A stretch of 64,000 nucleotides of DNA from Thunnus maccoyii. Taxonomy: Eukaryota > Chordata > Actinopteri > Scombriformes > Scombridae. The first letter of the stretch is position 1. Each line of letters opens with the position of its first letter. The notes below the pieces were generated by a model. The model was not told where the DNA came from and ran no database searches. It saw only the letters and a list, made by a program, of their open reading frames with translations. The stretch is from positions 6,977,001 to 7,041,000 of the forward strand of contig NC_056535.1 of NCBI RefSeq assembly GCF_910596095.1, given 5' to 3'. Positions 58,910 through 64,000 of the stretch are shown piece after piece. Made by a program: the position numbers and the translations under genes.

Positions 58910-59890
58910 ACTGATGTTGTCACCATAACAGCATGAGCATGCTACATGACCCCCCCAACCCTTAGGCCATATTAAGACCAAATCAACTGCTGCAGGGTTG
59001 AGCTGAGGTGTGGGCGTGTTTGCACTCTAGAACGTAACCACTGGGAAACAATCAGAAAATAACGTTTTATTGATCTGATTCACCAGCTTTCTCACTACCA
59101 GTGCTCCCTGCCTCCATTCACTCTCTAGCTCACTTGCCCACAGCTGCTTTCTCTCTCTCTCGCTGGTGCTCTCAGCCCTCTTTCTCTCTCTTTTTCTCTC
59201 ATCTTTTTTAAAATGAGTGTAAGCCAACAGCAAAGCCTGACTTTTACTTTGAACATTATCAAACAAAGAGAAATGCCCTCCCCTCCGAGTAACGTCTTTG
59301 TACTCTGTAATGGCAGGGTTTTGATCAGTCTGATCACCAGCTGTGAACGGCCACCACAGCGTGATGTTGGGTTGTGTTTCGCTAAAAGTTGACTCTGGAT
59401 CGTCTTTCTTGCTGCAGGCCAGTGCAGCCCCGCTGTGGCCAAAATCCCTGCAGCCTAAACGCACTACCCCCATTCAAATGCATGGGAAGACTGGCGTTTT
59501 CGCCGCACCACCTGATTTGGTCTGAATGTGGCCTTAACCCTAACCCTAACCATCTCACTGCTCATGCCTACATCTAACCAAGTGGGTGTGTTCTATAATA
59601 AAGTGGGTGCGTTGTGTAGTAGAGTGGGTGTGTTGTGTAGATACTGGGAATCCGCAGATAGACCTACTTGACGGGTCCTCTGCCACGGAGCCCGCCATGT
59701 TGCACCGCCATGTTTCTGCAGTCGCCCAGAACTGACCAACCAAACGCTGGCTCTAGAGAGGGCTTTTCACTTTTTTCACAAGTTATGTGGCCACCGGAGG
59801 TTCTCCTACACACTTGAAAGGGAGGGGTGAGGGTGAGGGGTTGCAATCTGCAACCTCACTGCTAGATGCCACTAAGTCCTACACGCTAAG
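58620..59890. mobile_element. TTAAAGG-ended repeat between gpr27 and eif4e3
   Basis: It opens TTTAAAGGCGCAGTGTGTAG and closes with an inverted, weaker match (GATGCCACTAAGTCCTACAC near 59866-59885), the ends of a common teleost miniature-element family also seen at 41882-42130. The interior contains a CA microsatellite (58866-58909), a short tandem GTGGGTGTGTT array (59580-59640) and CACCTGATTTGGTCTGAAT, a phrase shared with 38190-38210. No transposase frame. Confidence 0.6.
58852..58909. repeat. poly-C followed by CA microsatellite
   Basis: About 12 C bases (58852-58863) followed by about 22 CA units, inside the 58620-59890 repeat. Confidence 0.95.
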
Positions 59891-60439
59891 TTTATCTGAA
59901 GTTTATATGAGGCTTCAGCAGTCTGAGTTAGTCATATCAAGTAGATATCTGTCACATTTACAGTCTTTTTAGTATCAAATTCCCTCTTTGTGTCTCCTCA
60001 GACAGTGTTTCCCTATTAAGCTGTGGTGGAAGTATAGTAACAAAAAGAGGGACTTTGGCATTAAAAAGACTGTAATGTTAAAATATATCTGCTTGATTTG
60101 ACTCATTTGGACGCTTAAACTTCATCTTAGCTTCAGATACATTTTTGCACAGAAGGAAGACTGTGGATTTTGGCCTCCATCACTTACATTGGAAGTGCAT
60201 TATGAAGGGATCTTCTAATGGCCAGTATGAACAAGAGAAATAATTATGGCAAGAAAAACGTATTTTAATGTTCATTTGGGCACCTGACTATTGTTTTGAG
60301 ACACACTTGAAAAACCGTGAACCCGTCCTTTAATATATTCACCCATGTGTCTGCACAACCAGTTATCCAGTGCATGATGGAGATATGAGGCTGGTAGGAG
60401 ATTTGTGACGCAGGTTAGTTTCTGCAACCCGAAAACCCG
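59891..60439. other. upstream flank of eif4e3
   Basis: AT-rich, no feature. It turns CpG-rich near 60400, where the promoter begins. Confidence 0.5.
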
Positions 60440-60638
60440 GCAGAGTGACTCCTCACCTTATTTTTCCGGCTCTCTGGGATGGACCAACTGCGTCGTTTCT
60501 GCCCGGTTACGCAGAGACGTCATCAGTCGGTAGGCGGAAAAGTGTGTTTCAGTATCTGGAGATAAAGCCAAACCGGGTGTTTTTATTAAGGAGATTCATA
60601 CAGGGAGCACAGAAAAGATCAGCGTCTTGTCTGCTGAA
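60440..60638 (+). promoter_or_regulatory. eif4e3 promoter/5' UTR with ETS-like and CRE-like sites
   Basis: This is a GC- and CpG-enriched stretch before the start codon without a TATA box, as in housekeeping promoters. TTTTCCGGC at 60462-60470 reads GCCGGAAAA on the other strand, an ETS site. GACGTCAT at 60516-60523 is a near-consensus CRE. The transcription start cannot be fixed from sequence alone. Confidence 0.5.
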
Positions 60639-60823
60639 ATGGCGGTTCCTGCCGGTCAGACTGATCTACAGATGGACAGAGGCGCCCTGAGCGCCGAGAC
60701 TGTTTCCCCTGAAAACAACATTGACATCGACGAGAAAGAGTTGGATAATATCACAAAGAAACACCGAGAAGACGACACTGCAACGCTGCCTTTGCACTCA
60801 CCTTGGACCTTTTGGCTGGACAG
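60639..60823 (+). CDS. eif4e3: eukaryotic translation initiation factor 4E type 3, first coding exon (partial)
   Basis: The exon encodes 61 residues plus two bases, from MAVPAGQTDL to PLHSPWTFWLD. A GTAATA donor at 60824 splits the following Arg codon (phase 2). The PLHSxWTFWLDR block, which opens the eIF4E fold and contributes to eIF4G/4E-BP contact, matches EIF4E3; the preceding 48 residues are a poorly conserved acidic leader, as usual for this family. Known role: class III cap-binding protein that lacks one of the two cap-sandwiching tryptophans and can compete with eIF4E. The remaining cap-binding exons lie beyond the window; intron 1 is long in other vertebrates. The start is chosen at the ATG in GAAATGG; no ATG lies in the four codons preceding it in frame (TTG TCT GCT GAA). 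Divergent from gpr27 by 4.9 kb. Confidence 0.85.
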
Positions 60824-62457
60824 GTAATATATTTCCCTTCTTCCGTGTTGTCGTTGAGTTTAGAGCCCAGGAAGAGCAGCAGTGATGCAAGGAAAATATC
60901 ATTTAAGGCCACAGCTTTCAGCAGGCCTCCGGGAGCAAATGTAGCGGGAGAGTTTGCGGTTAACATGACCTTATTTTGTTTACAAATCCGAGGGTGACAC
61001 CCCAGAAAAGTTCACATTTTCACGGCTATGTTGGTATCCAAGGTAATGACTTGTACGTAACACGGTGGACGTGTGTGCTTGTCATTTCTTTGGTATCCAA
61101 ACATGCAAGTGAAGTTAGTGAAGCTCTGGTTCCCAGCAGGGGAGCCTGAGGAGGGGGTTTGGGCTGAACTTTTGACTGTTTCTCCATTTTATGAAAAGTA
61201 GCACACTTAGAGGTACTGGCTTCACTTTTTCCAATAGTTAAATATGTTGTGTAGACATTAATACATCCTTGTTTGGAATAGTGTAGTATGTATGAATTTG
61301 CATAATACTTCTAAACGTTACATTTCCTCCTTTATGAGATCACAGGAAGTCATTTATGCTTTGTTTATGGTTTTATCCTTTGCCTTGGAGCAAAGGTGTC
61401 CAAAGTTTAGATGACACTGAGGTTTGCCATCTTTCATGTATTTGCTCGTTGTGTTGACATGTAATAAGTTAAATATTAATGAAATAAACTAAAGAAACCT
61501 TTTCAAATCTGAAAAATACCCAGTCCCCAACCTAGAGACCAGGCTAGTATTTGCCCATTGAGACCAGCGCTGAAACAATCAGTCATGTAATTCATTGGTT
61601 GATCAAATTAAAATTAATCAGTAACAATGTTGACAATTTTGTAAAAATCATTGCAAAAAAGCATTTTTTATAAGGCAAAAATGAAAATGTTATTTGATGC
61701 CATTTTCTTAAATGTGAATATTTGCTGCTTTTCTGTGTTTTTATATTATTTTAAACTGAATATCAGGTTTTGGTCTGTTAGTCATTTTAAGATGTCAACT
61801 TGGGCTGTCAGAACCTGTGATGTGCTTTTCAGATGAATTAATTGTAAAAATAGTCCTTTATTTAGATTTGACAGTTTCACATTTAGGTCCATATGACACT
61901 ATTATTGTGGATATTTTATTAAACACAAGATGGGAAATGAATGAATACATACATAAACAATATGGTCCAACTCCCAAAAGACAGCTGCTCATGAACCATC
62001 AGGCTAGATTAAGACTTTTATACTTGAGGAGTACACTTACTGTTGATATAATTGCTGTATGCATCATATAATCTATATAGGCATGGAAATGAATCAAAAT
62101 GATCCTGGGTTCAATTTTTTAAATTGATTTGATGCTCAGGAAAAGTTGTTTCACAGAAGCAAAACTTTGCATATATCAGGTTAAGTACAGAAAAAAAACG
62201 ATTTAAAACAAAAAAGCAGGGTGGTTAAGTAAGCTCACTGCATATATCCATGTCCTGGAATAAGCACTGATCTCATGTTACAGACCTACTGCACTTCTTA
62301 TATAGTAGTGGCTCATGGTTACATGCATAACATACATATACCATATATACTCATATCCATACATATATACCCATACACATGTATACATGCATACACCTGC
62401 CCATTGACATATATACCAGTGCATATGCATGTACACGTTTACAAATACATACACATT

Positions 62458-62514
<57 letters not shown>

Positions 62515-62690
62515 AGTATTCTAACAGATATGCATACATACATTCAAATCTAATACATGTGTACATATTGCACTGAAGATTGCATGGTTGAGGTGTCAAT
62601 CTCTACTTAGATTATTAAGACAATAGTCACCTGCTTTAGAACTTATATGGGAAACGGATCAGTAGTGGTGCTTATGTTTTAACCAGGGCA
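60824..62690 (+). other. eif4e3 intron 1, proximal part
   Basis: No second eif4e3 exon is recognisable. The first 250 bases remain fairly GC-rich and may carry promoter-proximal elements. The rest is AT-rich, with a dinucleotide and ACATATAC-rich zone at 62320-62560. Confidence 0.6.
62461..62511. repeat. TA dinucleotide array
   Basis: About 25 pure TA units within a wider ACATATAC-rich zone (62320-62560) in eif4e3 intron 1. Confidence 0.95.
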
Positions 62691-64000
62691 GGTAATGTTG
62701 TTGTAAATTTGTACATTAATCTGATTCCAAGTTTCGTAAGAGGGAGTACATATGGAATTAGACATTTGCTCTAATCTTAGTGATGTTTCAAACGTTTGTA
62801 GCCATGATTTCTCATTTATATTGTTAATAATCTTCCAGTTGGTAGCTGTAACTCTTTTTGCACTCATAAATCCAACAGACACAATCTTTTTCATGAAGTG
62901 TGGCCAACTTTTATCATCCATATAATTCAAAACATATAACATGGGGTTCTCTTTAACAATTGTGGATAGAATAAATGCAACTGTCTTCAAAAACATTTGC
63001 AGTTTTGGGCATTTTCATATCATGTGAAAAAATGGGCCTTTCTCCTTTTTACAGCACCAACATATTTCATTATTACACAATATCATAAGTTTGAGTTTTC
63101 TCAAGGTATAATATATCCTGTGGATAAACTTAAAATTTATTGTTTTGTTTCGTGCTGAGTTCATTATTCTATGTGTTTTCTGCCAGATTAATGTCCAGGT
63201 ATCAGGATCTATGATCTCTTCTAGATCTTTCTCCCAGATCTTCTCCAAGGAGATGTTGACAGTGTTCTTCAAACTGTTTATAATCTTGTAAATTTTGCTA
63301 GCTATACATACGTTTCCTTTTTCATTATTGTTGTTAATTTATTTTCATTTTATCATTATTTTTTAAAAATTTATTCTCACTATTAGTTAATTTCATGAGT
63401 TTTATACGTTCTCCAAGAAATTGTGCAAGTTGTGATCTGATCTACAGATATAGCTAAAAGTCATTACTTGTCAGATCAAATTTGCTTTTCAGTTGCTCGA
63501 GGACATCATAACACATTCTGTAAAGAGGTACATCAGTGAAGAAATCCCTTTTCTTTCCCATTCTTCATTTTCTAATGATTTTGCTTATGCCATAAAAGTG
63601 CTGCTATGCCACAATGGGGTACTGGGTTCATTGTGACTATTAAAATTTAATGAGTTATGCAAGTATTTTGCCACTTCGCAAGAAAATTTAATTACAGGGT
63701 TGTGGGTATCTTTTAAGTATTTGGGGTTGAACCACATTGATTTAAGAGATATTTTAGGTTTGCTAGTAGACGTTATTCTTGTTTCTATGTCTTCCCAGGT
63801 TGTTAATTTTGTACTGTTGTTATAAGCTGATTTTAAAGGGTATGTTGAATTTATAGCAATGTAGTATTTTTCTTAATTTGGAAGACCAAATCCACCTTTA
63901 TCTTGATCAAGAAATAATAATACCAAGAAGTAATTTGCTGATACTGATTCTTGCTTTATCAAAGGAGAATGAGAGACCACTGATATAGATTAGAGGTGGG
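62690..64000 (-). mobile_element. L1-like LINE, 3' part of ORF2 (decayed, runs off the window)
   Basis: On the minus strand, conceptual translation with frame breaks gives the post-reverse-transcriptase C-terminal region of an L1/Tx1-type ORF2. Blocks such as KTINFKFIHRIYYTLRK and CWCCKKEKGPFFHMI (about 63015-63140) show the Cys-rich CxxC...H end of these proteins, and LYRMCYDVLEQLKSKFDLT lies near 63470-63530. Upstream pieces continue to the window edge. It sits antisense inside eif4e3 intron 1. Stops and frameshifts make it inactive. Confidence 0.75.

Noticed and set aside
62275-62599. Tyr/Ile-rich frames on both strands
   Set aside because: Readings of the TA array and ACATATAC-rich zone.

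Overview
The window looks like nuclear DNA of a ray-finned (teleost) fish, probably a percomorph. The three recognisable genes have introns or vertebrate-type organisation. Most of the sequence is AT-rich non-coding DNA full of teleost-style interspersed repeats: BEL/Pao, L2-like and L1-like LINEs, a tRNA-derived SINE, hAT, Harbinger-like and TTAA-flanked miniature elements, and long microsatellites. There is no sign of bacterial, organellar or complete viral gene organisation. The lineage is an inference from repeat style and protein similarity recalled from memory.

Only three host genes can be supported, all in the right-hand third. They are a prokineticin gene in three coding exons (45351-47376, +, probably prok2), an intronless SREB-family orphan GPCR (54645-55760, -, gpr27 by position) and the first coding exon of eif4e3 (60639-60823, +, continuing beyond the window). 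Order and relative strand match human 3p13 (PROK2, GPR27, EIF4E3), which is the main argument for the paralogue names. The genes are not an operon and have unrelated jobs: a secreted signalling peptide, a brain-type orphan receptor and a cap-binding translation factor. The close pairing of gpr27 and eif4e3 is an old vertebrate arrangement.

The first 45 kb is a gene desert left of prok2. It holds an L2-like LINE (about 12430-13430) that abuts a GC-rich, unclassified, minus-strand-oriented element with internal duplications and a minisatellite (about 13430-16370). It also holds a decayed BEL/Pao element that has lost its reverse transcriptase core (about 26070-28830), a hAT element with a clean 8-bp target duplication (34984-35729), a SINE next to an RTE-like tail (about 32634-33050), and several TTAA-flanked elements. 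Several stretches look like conserved regulatory DNA, with clustered TAAT cores and no repeats: about 1680-1910, 7800-8350, 10360-10640, 19290-19390 and especially 22680-23060.

Between prok2 and gpr27 there is a nested insertion: a Harbinger-like element (48020-49392) inside a TTAA-ended element (47519-49604). A second TTAA-flanked element follows at 49718-50216. Between gpr27 and eif4e3 is a CpG-rich 5' region, then mostly featureless DNA and another repeat (58620-59890). From about 62690 to the window end, inside eif4e3 intron 1, lies the 3' part of an L1-like LINE on the minus strand.

I found no convincing undescribed biological system. The least explained object is the GC-rich block at 13430-16370. 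The most testable small signals are the near-perfect hairpins and the candidate conserved non-coding elements.
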